Below, piece after piece: positions 33,551 to 45,467 of a stretch of 64,000 nucleotides of DNA. Source of the stretch: Phyto melanocephala (taxonomy: Eukaryota > Arthropoda > Insecta > Diptera > Rhinophoridae). The translations under genes and the position numbers were made by a program. The stretch spans positions 127,992,833 through 128,056,832 of the forward strand of contig OW799233.1 in NCBI GenBank assembly GCA_941918925.1, given 5' to 3'. Under the pieces are notes generated by a model, which searched no databases, was not told the DNA's origin, and was given only the letters and a program-made list of their open reading frames with translations. The number at the start of each line of letters is the position of its first letter. The stretch's first letter is position 1.

Positions 33551-34414
33551 CTTTACACTTTTAAAATAAAAATATTAAAACAACTTTTTTACATACATCG
33601 ACGACGCTTGATCGAAAAACAAAATGTTACATTCGTGTCTAATCCCCTTAGGTGCAACAAAATTAATTAAAAAGTTTTTATTATTATTTTTTCTTCAAAT
33701 AGTTCTGCTCAAGGCGAATTCAATAAGGTGAACTCGTCGCTAAAACAACTACAAAGTGAAAAAATACAAGCGTGTATTTTGTTAGTGTTAAACAAAACGA
33801 TATGTCAAAAATACACAAAAATTTGACAACTGGTCCCTAGAAGTAGTCAACAGCTGATGATCAGCTAATCTAATAAGTTCACCTTATGGAATTCGCCTTG
33901 GTTCTGCTACAGCCGGCTATTAGCCACCGCCGTGTTTTTTAGTTCTAGCTTTCTAATCTGAATAGAGCACATGAACGTTCGATTGGTAAGCATCAAGAAG
34001 AAGCATATCTGTATCATGGCGGATTCAATATTTTTTATCTTTTTTTACAATTTTTGTTTACCTTTTTTGGTCGTTTACATAACTTTTTTTAGTAGATGTG
34101 TATGTATCATAAATATTTTTTATTTACTAACATTTTGCTACCACTTTTATCAGCTGTTTTAGGTTTTATTTTGACATTTAAGAAGTTTTTTGTAGTAACA
34201 AAATACACGGTGCGTCTACCTTAGTTATATACCTTGAGTCAATGTGACAATTGAGGAAGTCACAATGATTTCATTATACGATAAGTTATTGTGATTTATC
34301 ACTTCGTATTCTTTTTCCATTCTACATTTTGTAATATACTTACATACTTTTTTTTATCAATTATACCTACAAAATTTTTAGTTTGGGAATTTATGACTTA
34401 TTTCAATAAAAAAA
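33551..34414. other. AT-rich spacer, nothing recognised
   Basis: No convincing frame. The 63-codon frame at 33971 is Phe/Ile-rich with no motif. AAGGCGAATTCAATAAGGTG near 33711 and CTTATGGAATTCGCCTTG near 33883 form a further inverted pair, which suggests another small foldback of about 190 bp. Confidence 0.35.
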
Positions 34415-34930
34415 AGTAATTCGGCTATTCCGAATTACAAAATACCCTTCACCATCATGTACATATATATACCTATCATAGCCAATCCTAGACGTCAGTC
34501 TCCATGTTATAAGCTTTTTGCTTTATTTCCGTCGTTAAGTTGAACCCTTTCATTTTGGACAAATATTGTGAGGATTGAAGGGAAAAAAACTGTGGAAATT
34601 ATATTTGACCCATATATCCTCCATTTTATTATGGACGCAATCATGAATTTCAACTGTATAAGCCCTTTCATTTGATACCAATATTGAGGAAGTTTTTAAA
34701 TACTAAATTTGTAACATAAATAAATTTATTGTACTCAGTTCTGTAGTAGCAGAAATCATGAATTTAAATTTTTTTTCATAGTATATAATAGTCTGCTAGT
34801 AAAGAATTACCCATATTAATCATTTTGGACTATGGCTTGTCAATATTGCGTCCAAAAATTATGTAGGGGCTTGGAAAACTCTATATGTACTCATTTATAT
34901 TAAAAATTTATATTTTTCCAAATGATGTTA
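34415..34930 (-). mobile_element. DINE-1-like element, long subfamily, strongly diverged
   Basis: The hairpin is visible as GTAATTCGGCTATTCCGAATTAC, followed by AATACCCTTCACCATCATGT and TTTCATTTGATACCAATATTG-type blocks. The 5' end is not recognisable. Confidence 0.6.
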
Positions 34931-35604
34931 GCCGATTACTTACTTATTAATTTAACGAATTTTTAATCAATAGTACTATATTAAGTGCTATATCTACAAA
35001 CGTTTCTATCCTATCCTAGGACGGGAAAGGATAAGATTTCAGCACTTTTTTTAACTTCGCATGTATAAGGGGTTAAAATGGTCCTTATTTTTGGTACTTT
35101 TTAAACATTTTTCTTATTTTATTTATTAACAACTAATAGAATATGGACAATTATTTAGATGAAATTTTTTGAAACTTTTACGGGAACAAAAAAGGTACCA
35201 AAAAGGGTAAAATACCGGAATATATGTATTATTCCTAATTACAGGACCAATTTGTAATAGGGATTTCACCAGACATAAAAAGCGATATAATTTAGTAAAA
35301 CTTTTAACACATTCATAAGGGGAAAAACAGTTTGATATTTTTTTACTTTAAATCACTTCTATTAAAATATTTTATTGTTACATATGTAGATATTTAAACA
35401 TTTTAAACTTGGAATTTTTACATTGATATGGGAAACCCAAAAATTTTACTTTTCCTCTTTTTTACATTTCAGAAGCTATAATTTATAAATTAGTCATATA
35501 GGTGAGACCAAAAAGTTTTGGTCAACAAAAAATGTACTTTTCGCATTTTTTGTACTTTTACCCTTTTTATGAATCTAGATTTTCATAGATAGAGACTATT
35601 AATC

Positions 35605-36237
35605 AGAGTACGAAAACAAACAAAAGGAAACGTTTCCAATAGTTTTGTTTCGATCATTTCAGAGAGGAAAAACAAAACGAAACAAAACCCAGGATAACGG
35701 TACATGCATTTTGTTTTGTATTGTTTTGTACTATGAGTGCAAACAAAACCAGAATCGAAAAGTACTCAGCTTCAATATGTAACATGCAAAACAAACAGTA
35801 CAATACTTTCTGCAAACGTTTCAAAACGTTTGCTGATTGATTTGTTCTTTACATGAAAAAATCTACATGTTTATTGCTACTTGTTGTTGAGAATTTTTTA
35901 GCATTTTACTTATCTACATTAATTTTATGATCCTAATAACGATATGAAGTCACTGACTATAGTTTGCGAATTGGTAATGGTGCATTGTTATTATGATTGT
36001 TATAACCTTTTTGTTCTGCAAACGTTTGCAAACGTTTCATTCTTGTTTCGTACTCAAACGAAACATACCGTCAAAGCAAAGCCTAAGTACAAAACCCGAA
36101 TTGTTTTGTTTGTGCTCTTTTGCATTGAAAAGTTTGTGGTTTTGTTTTGCTCGCAAACAAAACGATTCATGAAAATTGAAAAGTTTCTGACTTAGATGAT
36201 TTGTACTGTGTTTCGTTTCGTTTCTTTTCGTTCACTG
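35605..36237. mobile_element. foldback-like element flanked by 9-bp duplications
   Basis: CTATTAATC occurs at 35596-35604 and again at 36238-36246. Between them lie 633 bp whose ends are inverted: AGAGTACGAAAACAAACAAA on the left and, from the other strand, CAGTGAACGAAAAGAAACGA on the right. Both arms are built of GTTTTGTTTCG-like short repeats, as in the internally repetitive arms of FB elements, which also make 9-bp duplications. Frames at 35944 and 36196 come from these repeats or run across the border and are not genes. Confidence 0.65.
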
Positions 36238-36496
36238 CTATTAATCCGAGTTAAGATGGAAAATATATTGGGTATTAAAAAAGATACTCTTTGGGACTTT
36301 TATTGTACTTTTTGTTTATCTAGGTTTTTTTTTATTTATTTATTTTCCAAATACAATTATAATCTAAAATTATGTAGGTCTCAGCGCCTTATTGAGACGA
36401 GCTGGCAAATTTACACTGGTGTACATAATACAATGTATTTTATTTAAATAAATTATTATACAAAAAAAAAAAAAGAAAATAATAGAAAGCATTTAT

Positions 36497-38480
36497 TTAC
36501 AATAGCAGCATTTCAAGGTTTCCATTCAAGTGGTATTTAAGACTCGATTTAAAAATAGAAATTCTATTTGTGGTTTTTAAGCTAACAGGCAACTTGTTGT
36601 ATTCAAAAATACCCATATATTCAATACGCTGCTTTGTAGTCTCTACTCTACATCGTGACATCCAAAGGTTCTCATGGTTTCTTGTGCTAAAAACAGATTG
36701 GTTTTGCAGAAAATTAACAGTGTGATAACCTATACTGTGCAAGGACTTATATACATACATAAGCACTTGATACTTATACAATCCATTGATTGGTAAAATT
36801 GACTTACAAACAATATTATAAGGCGATAGTGTTGCATAAGTAATCGGTAAATTGTGTACTACTTTCAGTGCCCTATTTTACATACTCTGTAACGTTTTTA
36901 ATACAGTTGTTTTTTTGTATCCGTAAACTATAGACATATAATTCAAGTGGCTTTGTATTAACGCTTGATATAACAAGAGCTTAGTTTCTTTATTAAGTGT
37001 ATATTTTAATTTATATAATATACCAATAGCTGGTGCAATCTTTGATTTGATTTCACATATATGTTCATCCCAAGAAAGATGACTTTGCAACGTTAATCGA
37101 AGGTATTTAACGGCATGCGTTTCGTAAATTATTTTCCCATCGACAAATATGTTAAAATTACTGTCCATAGCTGGTGAATGTGGTCTAAACCGAACTAACT
37201 TGGTTTTATCAGAATTCAACATCAATTTGTTCAACCTAGCAAACTCAAAAATTAAGGAAACATCACGTTCAATAGTTGTTTTTAAAGCCTAGTCATACCT
37301 ATACGTATAAACGACCCGTGAGGTCCAAATTACTAATATCATTTAGATATATACAGAAAAGCAGAGGGCCAAGCAGCTACCTTGCGGCACACCACACTCA
37401 ACGTTCAATAACCTACTTTTAGTACTGTTAATCTGCACAAACTGTCTGCGATTCTTAAAGTAACTTTCAAAAACCTTTAGCTCCCTTCCAACTACACTAT
37501 AGTATTTTAGTTATTTCAACATTATTTTATGATCAACTAGATCAAAAGCCTTTGAAAAATCTAAAAACAGACCCGATACTCCTTTTGCTCCTTGATCCAA
37601 GCCATTACAAACAAAATTTACGACATTTACAACTGCCTCATCAGTTCCGCATACTTTTCTAAATCCAAATTGATGTTTGTAAATGTATTTATTAGCTTCG
37701 AAATAGTTCAAAAGGCAATTTTTCAAAGACTTTATCAATTGTCGAAAAAATTGCAACCGGACGAAATTTATCAACCGTAGTAGCATTTGAAACTTTCGGA
37801 ATAGGAACTATTTTGCTGATTTTTAAGCAGTCTGGAAAAACAGATGAGCTTAAAATTTTATTAAAAATTTTGACTAATATTGGCACAATAACATCTTTAT
37901 TTTTACCTAGCAATCTAGGCGTAACTCCATCACATCCAGTAGACTTTTTCACGTCCAACTTACTTATTATAGTTTCCATATCCTCAACAGTAACTGCAGA
38001 AAAAGAAAAACGATCATAAGTCTGACACAAAGTCCTAAGCTGATTACAATCATCATCTGGATACTCTACTATCTGTTGTTTTAATTCATTTACATACTCT
38101 ATAAAAAAACGATTAAAATTTTCGGCTTTTACACTATCATCACATATTGGTATTGCCGTCGATGTCATTAGATTGAAATTACTCTTTTGAAATCTTCCAA
38201 GTATATTGTTTATAAAATTCCAACTTTTTTTCGGATCCCCACTTATTTCATTTAAATCACTTCTAGCTAATTTACAAGAAATTTTTATTATTTTGCTTAT
38301 CCTCTTCAACAAGCCTTCATAATATCCACCTTTAAACTGTATTAAATTTTGCAAATTTTTACTAATCCATGGACAAAGCTGAAATCGCAGTTAGATTCTT
38401 ACTTTCGTACTACTTGTGGAATTAGTAACAGCATTACTAATACAACGTATTAAATCTTCAGTTAACTCTGATGAATTAAC
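36497..38480 (-). pseudogene. decayed non-LTR retrotransposon, reverse transcriptase region
   Basis: Four - strand pieces in order make up most of a LINE ORF2: 38354-37692 (RT beginning with STGCDGVTPRLL and RPVAIFSTIDKVFEK), 37786-37511 (NKYIYKHQFGFRK and FLDFSKAFDLVDH), 37234-36878 (KLMLNSDKTKLVRF, KYLRLTLQSHLSWDEH), and 36781-36497 (C-terminal tail). VECGVPQGSCL can be read near 37390, but the YADD-type catalytic segment that should lie between it and NKLMLNSDKT is missing. Frameshifts and stops separate the pieces. No endonuclease domain is seen, so the copy is also 5' truncated. Confidence 0.85.
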
Positions 38481-39045
38481 GGACGTCTTTAAATTGTCCA
38501 AATTACCAAATTTTGAAATAAATGACTATTGATTCGAGGTAAGAGTAAAAATGATATCGGCGACACAAAAGGTACTTTTCCATATTTTTTATTGTATATA
38601 TTGTATATTATTGACTATTGATCCAGAGAGACTGAATATGTTAGGGTGGCCAAAAATATACTTTTTCTCATTTTATATATATTATATAAATAGAATTCTT
38701 AAATTAGGTACTTTGATTCCAAGTTGAGTTTGAAAATTATATAAGAGAAAAAAATATTCCTTTTTTTATTTAAGTCATTTTTGCATTTTCTAAATTTACG
38801 ATTCAAAAATTTGGAAACTTAGAAGCATTAATGTTGGCTGAGATAGAATATATATCCCCGATATATCCTAAGTATTTTTTATTTTTTCTAAATAAAATTA
38901 ATCAGAGAAACAAGTTTTCATAAATATAATTAATAAAAAAATACAATTAATTAGTAATTAACAAAATAACTTGAGTATTCAATAAATAGTAAGAACTGCG
39001 CTATCGAAGTAGCAGATATTTAGCTTATAGTATATGTATGTACAT
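38481..39045. other. AT-rich spacer, nothing recognised
   Basis: No frame or element end is visible. Phrases such as GGTACTTTTCCATATTTTTT resemble sequence at 35090-35580, which hints at an old unclassified repeat around the LINE and foldback insertions. Confidence 0.3.
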
Positions 39046-39260
39046 ATGTATCAGAAAGTATTTGGACGATTGTGCTGGATTTCAATAGCGATTCATATCC
39101 AAATATTTCTAAAAGATTAATACAACATGCAGGTCTGTACAACATATGAGGGATTCGAAAAGTGATTGATTTAAGCCAACACACTGACAAATGGACATTT
39201 TTCAATCGCCTTCGATAATTATAGGTTTTCAGAAAATATATATTTATTTTATGGGTACAA
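39046..39260 (-). mobile_element. DINE-1-like internal fragment
   Basis: It contains the family blocks TATCAGAAAGTATTTGGACG, TTTCAATAGCGATTCATATC and TTTCAGAAAATATATATTTA. Both ends are missing. Confidence 0.6.
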
Positions 39261-40069
39261 CCATCTAGCGTTAAAACGTATATTTATATTTGCATATATG
39301 CATTATCATATTTGAGATTTTAACATTAGAAAATATTTTACAAATTAAGTTCGTTTGTGTAAGTATAGTTTCAGATAAAAAATTTGTTAAATCAGACTCA
39401 AATTGTATAACTGCTTATTGTGAATTAATTGTTTCATTTCATTTGTATACGTCAACAATTTTTATAGTTGCCACTGTCAGATGATATGCTTTGTACATAT
39501 CGGTCAGCCATTTTTCGACATGCGCCATACATAAAATCGATATCAGCTACGTAGTTTAGATTTTAGTATACAAAATACAAATGCGTAATGAACGTTTTTA
39601 GGTAATTAATACAATATTAGGCAAATGAGGAAAAACGTAAGTTAAGTACTGGGTAGCACATATACGGCTATTTTATATAATTTTAACTATTGAATAGTAT
39701 TTATACAATACACATTATTTAATAAGGTTAGTGCCCTTAAACATTTGCGAAACTGAAGGGGAGACAGACGAAATTTTTGGGAAAGAGAAAGAAGAATATA
39801 CAGTACATGACTGTCCATACTGGATATTTTTCGTTTATCTTTTCTACTTATTGCATTTTTTGTCTTGTTGCTTCATTTTATTTTTCCCAATCTATCATTA
39901 TTCTAGTTTTGTTGGCTACACACTTAATGTTAAAATAAAAAAGGTATATATTTTTTACAAAATCCACTTTTTATCCTACTTGTCTTATTCATAAAGTTTA
40001 AATAAAAACAACACGTTAATGAAAAAATAAAGAATTAAAAATATATGTACATATATCTATATCTATCTA
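39261..40069. other. AT-rich spacer, nothing recognised
   Basis: Frames at 39290 and 39731 are short, hydrophobic and without motifs. The second has a Lys/Glu-rich start and a Phe/Leu-rich end but no start or splice context I could support. Confidence 0.35.
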
Positions 40070-41213
40070 TCTTATATATAAAACAGGATGTATGTATGTA
40101 ACGTATAGACTCCAAAACAGCTGGACCGATTTTGATGAAATTTTTAGGGAATCTTCAGAATTTTTAGGCGGGTGACACTGTAAAGTCCTATTTTTGATTT
40201 TCGGTCTGCGGGCGGAGGGGCGTGGCTAAATCCAATTTTCATATTGCACCACCAATGACATATGCATGTATATATTTTGTTTTTTTTTTTTAAGCCGTTG
40301 TCATGTTTTCAAATCGAGATATCAAACTCTTAAATCGGTTATGTAGTTCCGAAGATATTTGCAAAAAACCTATGTTAATAATTATCCAATATCAAAATTT
40401 TAAAACTTTCGAAACGTTGCATTAAAAAATCCGAGTTTTTGGTTTATTTACAAAAAATATTTACAGCTAAATGAGCAAATTTAATTGAAACTGCGCGGCA
40501 AATTAATCAAATACAAATCGATCGACACAGTAATGGATGAAGAACAAGCAGTCAATTATCTTACTGAATTTTTGAATTCATTGGAATCACCCGGAATGCC
40601 ACCGCATGTACTAACATTAAAGGTTGGATTACTGGTAATTCTTATTCGCAACTTAAACGCACCAAAGTTATGCAACTGAACCAGATTGACCATCAAAAAC
40701 TGTTCACCAAATTAAATCGAGGCAACAATCATCGGTGGCAGATTCAAAGGCGAAGACGTACTTATTCCACAAATTCCGATATATTCCAATGATTTACCAT
40801 TCCAATTCAAGCGGCTCCAATTCCCTTCGTCTTGCCTTTGCTATTACCATCAACAAAGCACAAAGCCAATCATCGACTATTGCTGGCTTAATTTTGGAAA
40901 ATTTATATTTTTCACACGGCCAGCTTTATGTGGCTTGCTCTCGAGTTGGCACACCAAAAAATTTATACGTTTTTACACCAAATAAAAAAACAAAATACAT
41001 TATCTCTCTGCTGGCCTTAAAATGAAGTAATAAATAAATATAATTTCCAATTTGCCTTAAATACATGCGTAAGTTATTCTGTAGAAAAAATTTATAATAG
41101 GTATTCCATGGATTTTTGAAGGCCGTAAATTTCGTTAAAAGCTCAATTTAAATCATGTGGTAATACAACACAAATATTTGCTTAGGGCCAGCAGCACAGA
41201 CCGGGTCAGCTAG
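40070..41213 (+). mobile_element. Helitron, internally deleted
   Basis: The 5' end reads TCTTATATATAAAACAGG after an A. The 3' end is GACCGGGTC, a small hairpin, then AGCTAG, with CTAG at 41210-41213 followed by T. These are the A-TC and CTRR-T boundaries of Helitrons. The text CAGCTGGACCGATTTTGATG near 40120 is also typical of insect Helitron left regions. The interior keeps only the last part of the helicase. Confidence 0.8.
40485..41025 (+). pseudogene. Helitron Pif1-like helicase, C-terminal remnant
   Basis: The first piece reads [32 protein letters not shown] and LNAPKLCN, then breaks. The second piece, after a shift, reads RLAFAITINKAQSQS and FSHGQLYVACSRVGTPKNLY. The latter is the conserved last helicase motif of Pif1-type Helitron proteins. 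The Rep nuclease and the ATP-binding part are missing. Confidence 0.8.
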
Positions 41214-41398
41214 TTATAATATAATAACAAAAACTCAGAAACATAACGTCACTGCTGGACAATAACAAAAACTAAAGACCTCTATAGCCGTAACTTTTAA
41301 GCTTTTTTATTTAATATTATTCAACTATCGTGTTATTTCTTTCTTTTTGTATTTTTTTCATATATCATTATTAGTATATCTTTAGTTGTAATTTGAAA

Positions 41399-41405
41399 AT
41401 TTTCT

Positions 41406-41410
<5 letters not shown>
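41399..41410. repeat. left target-site duplication of the jockey-type element
   Basis: ATTTTCTCATTT here is repeated exactly at 45592-45603, on the far side of the element. Confidence 0.8.
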
Positions 41411-41441
<31 letters not shown>

Positions 41442-41659
41442 TTTATTTATTAAAACTTATTAATTTTATCAATATCGTTAACAGAGTTATGAGAATTTAC
41501 ATATAGTATTACAACAATTAACATCTGATTAATTAAATAAAGAAACTACTAATATCACAGTTTAAAGGAAAAGTTGTTCATAAAAAACCTCGTATCAACT
41601 TAAAAGTCATAAGAGATTTTAGAACAATCACTGAAATGTGTCTTTTAAACAAAAGACCC

Positions 41660-44338
41660 TCAGTGGTTGTTCAGCAAATTTCTTATTATTTCAAAATTTG
41701 ACCTTCTGCATTTTTCATTAAATGACAGCGTCAGTTCCCTTGTCAATGAATTAAACATTTTAAAGTTAAAGTTTCTGTGTAGAAGATAAGTTGGATATCT
41801 AAAAGGTAGATTGTGTATTATTTTCAAGTTTTTATTTTGAATGATTTGCAATTTTTTTGTATGCGTTTTAGCAGCCTTTTGTGACCAGATTTGACAACCA
41901 TAGGTCATAATCGGTCGAATACACATTTTGTAAATAAGTACCTTGTTCTTTATATTAAGTTTAGATCTTCGGCTAATTAAGGGGTATAAGGCACGGCTAC
42001 ACTTAATTGCCTTCTCACAAATGTAATTAACATGCTGTTTAAATAAAAGTTTTTTGTCAAGGATAACTCCTAAATATTTAATTTCGTTGCTCAATGGAAT
42101 TATTGTTCCCCTAGACGATAAATATCTAGTAGGAAAGCGTTTTCGCGATTTGTTGAATGGAAATATAATTGCTTGAGTTTTATCGTCATTGACTTTTATT
42201 TTCCATTTGTCATAGTATTTACGAATTAATTTAAGATTATTTTCCATTCTCCTAATTATCGCATTCGACACTTTACCGCAACAAATAAAGGCGCTATCAT
42301 CCGCGTAAAAAGCCGCATCATGGTCTCTTCTTAGAGTAACATCGGATGTATATATCGAGTATAGTGTAGGGGATAATACTGATCCTTGTGGCAAGCCCGC
42401 AGGTATTTGCCTTTCACTAGAAAATTTGTTATTGACAGATACAACAAACGTACGTTTATCTAAAAAGCTTTTGATAAGTTTTTGTAGATAATTTGGAAAA
42501 TGCAACGTATTTAATTTATACACTAGTCCATCATGCCAGATTGAGTCAAAAGCTTTTTCGATATCAAGAAAAACGACTCCAGTACTTTTCCGATTACTTT
42601 TATTACATTCAATAAAGTTTACAACTCTATTAAGTTGATGTACAGTGGAGTGCTCTTTTCGAAAGCCAAATTGTTCTTGATTTATAATATTATTGTAATT
42701 TGAAAAATCTAAAATCCTGGTGTGAATAATTTTCTCGAACACCTTATCTAATAGGCTTAGAATACTAATTGGTCTATAGCTGGAGGGTAATTTAGGATCC
42801 TTTCCAGATTTGTGGATTGGAATTACCTTAGCCATTTTAAAAACGAGTGGGAAGTACCCATTGCTTAAACAAAAGTTAAATAATTTACTTAAAATTTCAA
42901 AAAAGTAATCGGGCATATTTTTAAGAACTATGCTGTTAATCCCATCTAAACCAGGGGATTTATTATTTTTTAACAAATGGACAAACGATTTGACTTCAGA
43001 CAAATTTGTAAGTTCAATACTTGTATCATCGGTAAGAGTTTGATTAAGGTCATTAATGTATCTTGATACAACCGATTCCATGGGGGATGGATTGTTAAAA
43101 GTAATAGTATGTGAACTGGCAAATACGTCAGCTATTGCATTTGCCTTTTCGACGTCAGAATTTAAAATTGTTCCATTTAGATGAAGTTTAGACAATGTGG
43201 AGTTTTTTCCTTTAAAAGTTTTTGTTAATTTCCAAAACTTTTTAGAGCCGGTAGGCAGATTTGATATGAATTTCGACCAAGAATCATTTCTGTCTTTATT
43301 TAGGTGATAGTCAATAAGCCTATTTAGCTGCCTTAAGATACAGTTTAATTGCATTTTAAAATTACTATCCCTACATCTTTGAAATTTACGTCTATATTTG
43401 TTCCTCTGTGAAATAAGCATTTTACTAATTTCCGAAATTTCACGTTGGAAGGGGTTTCTATGACCAACTGGTATTTTATTAGTAGCTTCTTTTACAATGG
43501 ATATTAGTTTACTTAATGCTAAATCTAGATTACCTGTGTTTGTAATATTTTGATCAATCTCTTGTAATATTATTTCACTTTCAACGAAGTTTTTTATTGA
43601 TGACCAATCGGCTCGATTATACAAGGGTAGCATCAAAATGCTATTTTGTACCTCTCCATAAATGACGCAAGATAGTGGTACATGGTCCGACTGCAACATA
43701 TTTGGATGTGTTTCCAAGGTTGAAAAAGGAAGACAAGAGTTAGTTAAAAGGATGTCTACTGTAGAGGGCTGTACTGGATTAATATTTTGTCCAAAGCGAG
43801 TAAATGCATTTGAGTAATAAATGTAGTAGTTTGATTGAAGACTATGGCTATAAAGCTCATTACCAGCAATATTGTTTGAAAAACAATTCCAGTGCGTATG
43901 TTGTGCGTTTAAATCACCAAATAAAAAGAAGTCATTTGACCGTCTAGTTAAAGCATCCATATCAGTTTTAAAATTTATAGTATGAACCGGATTGTACGCA
44001 GATGTAAAAATCACAGGGCGCCTATTTATTATTACTCGAACCGAAATATTTTCAGCCACACTTGTATTTATAGTTGGTAATATTTCATGTTCAACATTGT
44101 ATTTTACTGCGATGAGTACACCGCCACCATGAGTTGGTCGATCCTCTCTATAAATTTTGTAGCCTCCAAGTTTAAATTTATGGTGGGATTTCAAAAATGT
44201 CTCATTGACAAGGAGAATATCGACTTCCTTGTCAAATAAAAATTTTTCCAGCTGTGAAGCTGCTGACTCAGTCGTTATGCCTTGAGCATTCCAGTGCATA
44301 ACATGAACATTGTGACTAACTGTTGATTTATATTGCAT
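41660..44338 (-). CDS. jockey-type ORF2: endonuclease and reverse transcriptase
   Basis: The protein has 892 residues, near the usual jockey ORF2 size. Residues 1-225 are an AP-type endonuclease (MHWNAQGITTESAAS at the start, VNETFL, GDLNAQHTHWN near 140, SDHVPLSCVI near 218), which nicks the target. The reverse transcriptase follows at about 420-720: FLDIEKAFDSIWHDGL near 590 with the first catalytic Asp, AGLPQGSVLSPTLYSIY, and FYADDSAF near 675 with the catalytic Asp pair. The tail ends in a short Cys-poor region. All key motifs look intact. The start codon overlaps the end of ORF1 by 11 bases, which suggests translation by termination and restart. Confidence 0.93.
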   Translation of the reverse strand: MQYKSTVSHNVHVMHWNAQGITTESAASQLEKFLFDKEVDILLVNETFLKSHHKFKLGGYKIYREDRPTHGGGVLIAVKYNVEHEILPTINTSVAENISVRVIINRRPVIFTSAYNPVHTINFKTDMDALTRRSNDFFLFGDLNAQHTHWNCFSNNIAGNELYSHSLQSNYYIYYSNAFTRFGQNINPVQPSTVDILLTNSCLPFSTLETHPNMLQSDHVPLSCVIYGEVQNSILMLPLYNRADWSSIKNFVESEIILQEIDQNITNTGNLDLALSKLISIVKEATNKIPVGHRNPFQREISEISKMLISQRNKYRRKFQRCRDSNFKMQLNCILRQLNRLIDYHLNKDRNDSWSKFISNLPTGSKKFWKLTKTFKGKNSTLSKLHLNGTILNSDVEKANAIADVFASSHTITFNNPSPMESVVSRYINDLNQTLTDDTSIELTNLSEVKSFVHLLKNNKSPGLDGINSIVLKNMPDYFFEILSKLFNFCLSNGYFPLVFKMAKVIPIHKSGKDPKLPSSYRPISILSLLDKVFEKIIHTRILDFSNYNNIINQEQFGFRKEHSTVHQLNRVVNFIECNKSNRKSTGVVFLDIEKAFDSIWHDGLVYKLNTLHFPNYLQKLIKSFLDKRTFVVSVNNKFSSERQIPAGLPQGSVLSPTLYSIYTSDVTLRRDHDAAFYADDSAFICCGKVSNAIIRRMENNLKLIRKYYDKWKIKVNDDKTQAIIFPFNKSRKRFPTRYLSSRGTIIPLSNEIKYLGVILDKKLLFKQHVNYICEKAIKCSRALYPLISRRSKLNIKNKVLIYKMCIRPIMTYGCQIWSQKAAKTHTKKLQIIQNKNLKIIHNLPFRYPTYLLHRNFNFKMFNSLTRELTLSFNEKCRRSNFEIIRNLLNNH

Positions 44339-45467
44339 GTTGAAGCATCATCCCCAGCACTCGTAGCTTGTCGTACTTGTTTTGGCACCTTTGAAGTGCA
44401 TCGACAGCATCAAAAAATATTTGCATCAATTTCTCATTAGAAATATCATCTTCATTTCTGTTAACAAGGGTCTTACTTCTTGTTACATCAGAGTACAGTA
44501 CATTACTTTTAGCACCAGAGTCACGTGTATAATTTTGATGTTCCTTACCAGGCAGTTGGGGAAAATTAACTTCATCGGAGTTAAAGTTCAGCATATTAGT
44601 TCTTTGTGGTACTTTATTTCTGGATGTGGTGCGTTGACGAATCTCCAGGTATTCCTGACGACACGGGCATTTCGGGTCGTCCGCTCTGTGCTTTACATTT
44701 TTAAAATTCCTCCTAGCACAGTTGTAACATTTGTAGATAATGTTCTCACTATTAGCGGCTTTATTTAATTGACAATCTGCAAATTCGTGATTACCCGCAC
44801 AGGCTGCACATACTACTACTCTGTTACAGTTCCTAGCACCGTGACCATACATAGAGCATTTGGTGCATTGAGTAGGGCCTTTGCTACCCTTGAGTGGTCT
44901 TCTCCAGTAAACGGCAATATTACTAAAATATCTTATTTTAAGTATATCCCTCTTCGACACTTGTTGACGATCGAATTCAATAAGATATAGCGTATCATCT
45001 GCGGTTGATCTTTTCGTGGTGATTTCCTTTACACTTACCGGATTTATATTGTGTGAGTTGTTAAATTCATCACAAATTATCTTAGTATCCATTTGAATAA
45101 GACCAAACAACACTAATTTAAACGTTTTTGCATCTTTTATTTCATGCGTGTAAAATTGGTACTTCTTAGTTCTTAGTACATTTAAGGCCTCGTTATACAG
45201 TATCCTTGAGCTTGATATTATTTTTGTTCCAATGGACATTCTTTTAAACATATACCTGTCTCCAATTAGTCCAAAAACTGATGAAAAACTATGGACAGAG
45301 TCCACTACAATTGGTGGTATTTTCTCCTTGTGGGTATCATGTTCTTCTTCTTCTTCATTTGCAAGTAGATGAAATCTATTTGCACTGCTGCTATTTACGT
45401 CGGATATTTTTGGCACTTTAAATTTTGGGTTATTACCCCAGAGTTTCTTTCTTTTTTGCGACAACAT
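44328..45467 (-). CDS. jockey-type ORF1: nucleic-acid-binding Gag-like protein
   Basis: The 379-residue protein starts MLSQKRKKLWGNNPKFKVP. It has a Pre-C2HC-like domain around 100-190 and Cys/His knuckles from about 195: CTKCSMYGHGARNC, then CAACAGNHEFADC, then a CYNC segment near 245. ORF1 proteins of this clade bind the element RNA and form the particle used for target-primed integration. Its last codons overlap the first codons of ORF2 (44328-44338). Confidence 0.9.
   Translation of the reverse strand: MLSQKRKKLWGNNPKFKVPKISDVNSSSANRFHLLANEEEEEHDTHKEKIPPIVVDSVHSFSSVFGLIGDRYMFKRMSIGTKIISSSRILYNEALNVLRTKKYQFYTHEIKDAKTFKLVLFGLIQMDTKIICDEFNNSHNINPVSVKEITTKRSTADDTLYLIEFDRQQVSKRDILKIRYFSNIAVYWRRPLKGSKGPTQCTKCSMYGHGARNCNRVVVCAACAGNHEFADCQLNKAANSENIIYKCYNCARRNFKNVKHRADDPKCPCRQEYLEIRQRTTSRNKVPQRTNMLNFNSDEVNFPQLPGKEHQNYTRDSGAKSNVLYSDVTRSKTLVNRNEDDISNEKLMQIFFDAVDALQRCQNKYDKLRVLGMMLQHAI

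Noticed and set aside
35944..36447. Two adjacent 83-codon + strand frames
   Set aside because: They fall in the GTTTTG-type arm of the foldback-like element and in its border; composition follows the repeat.
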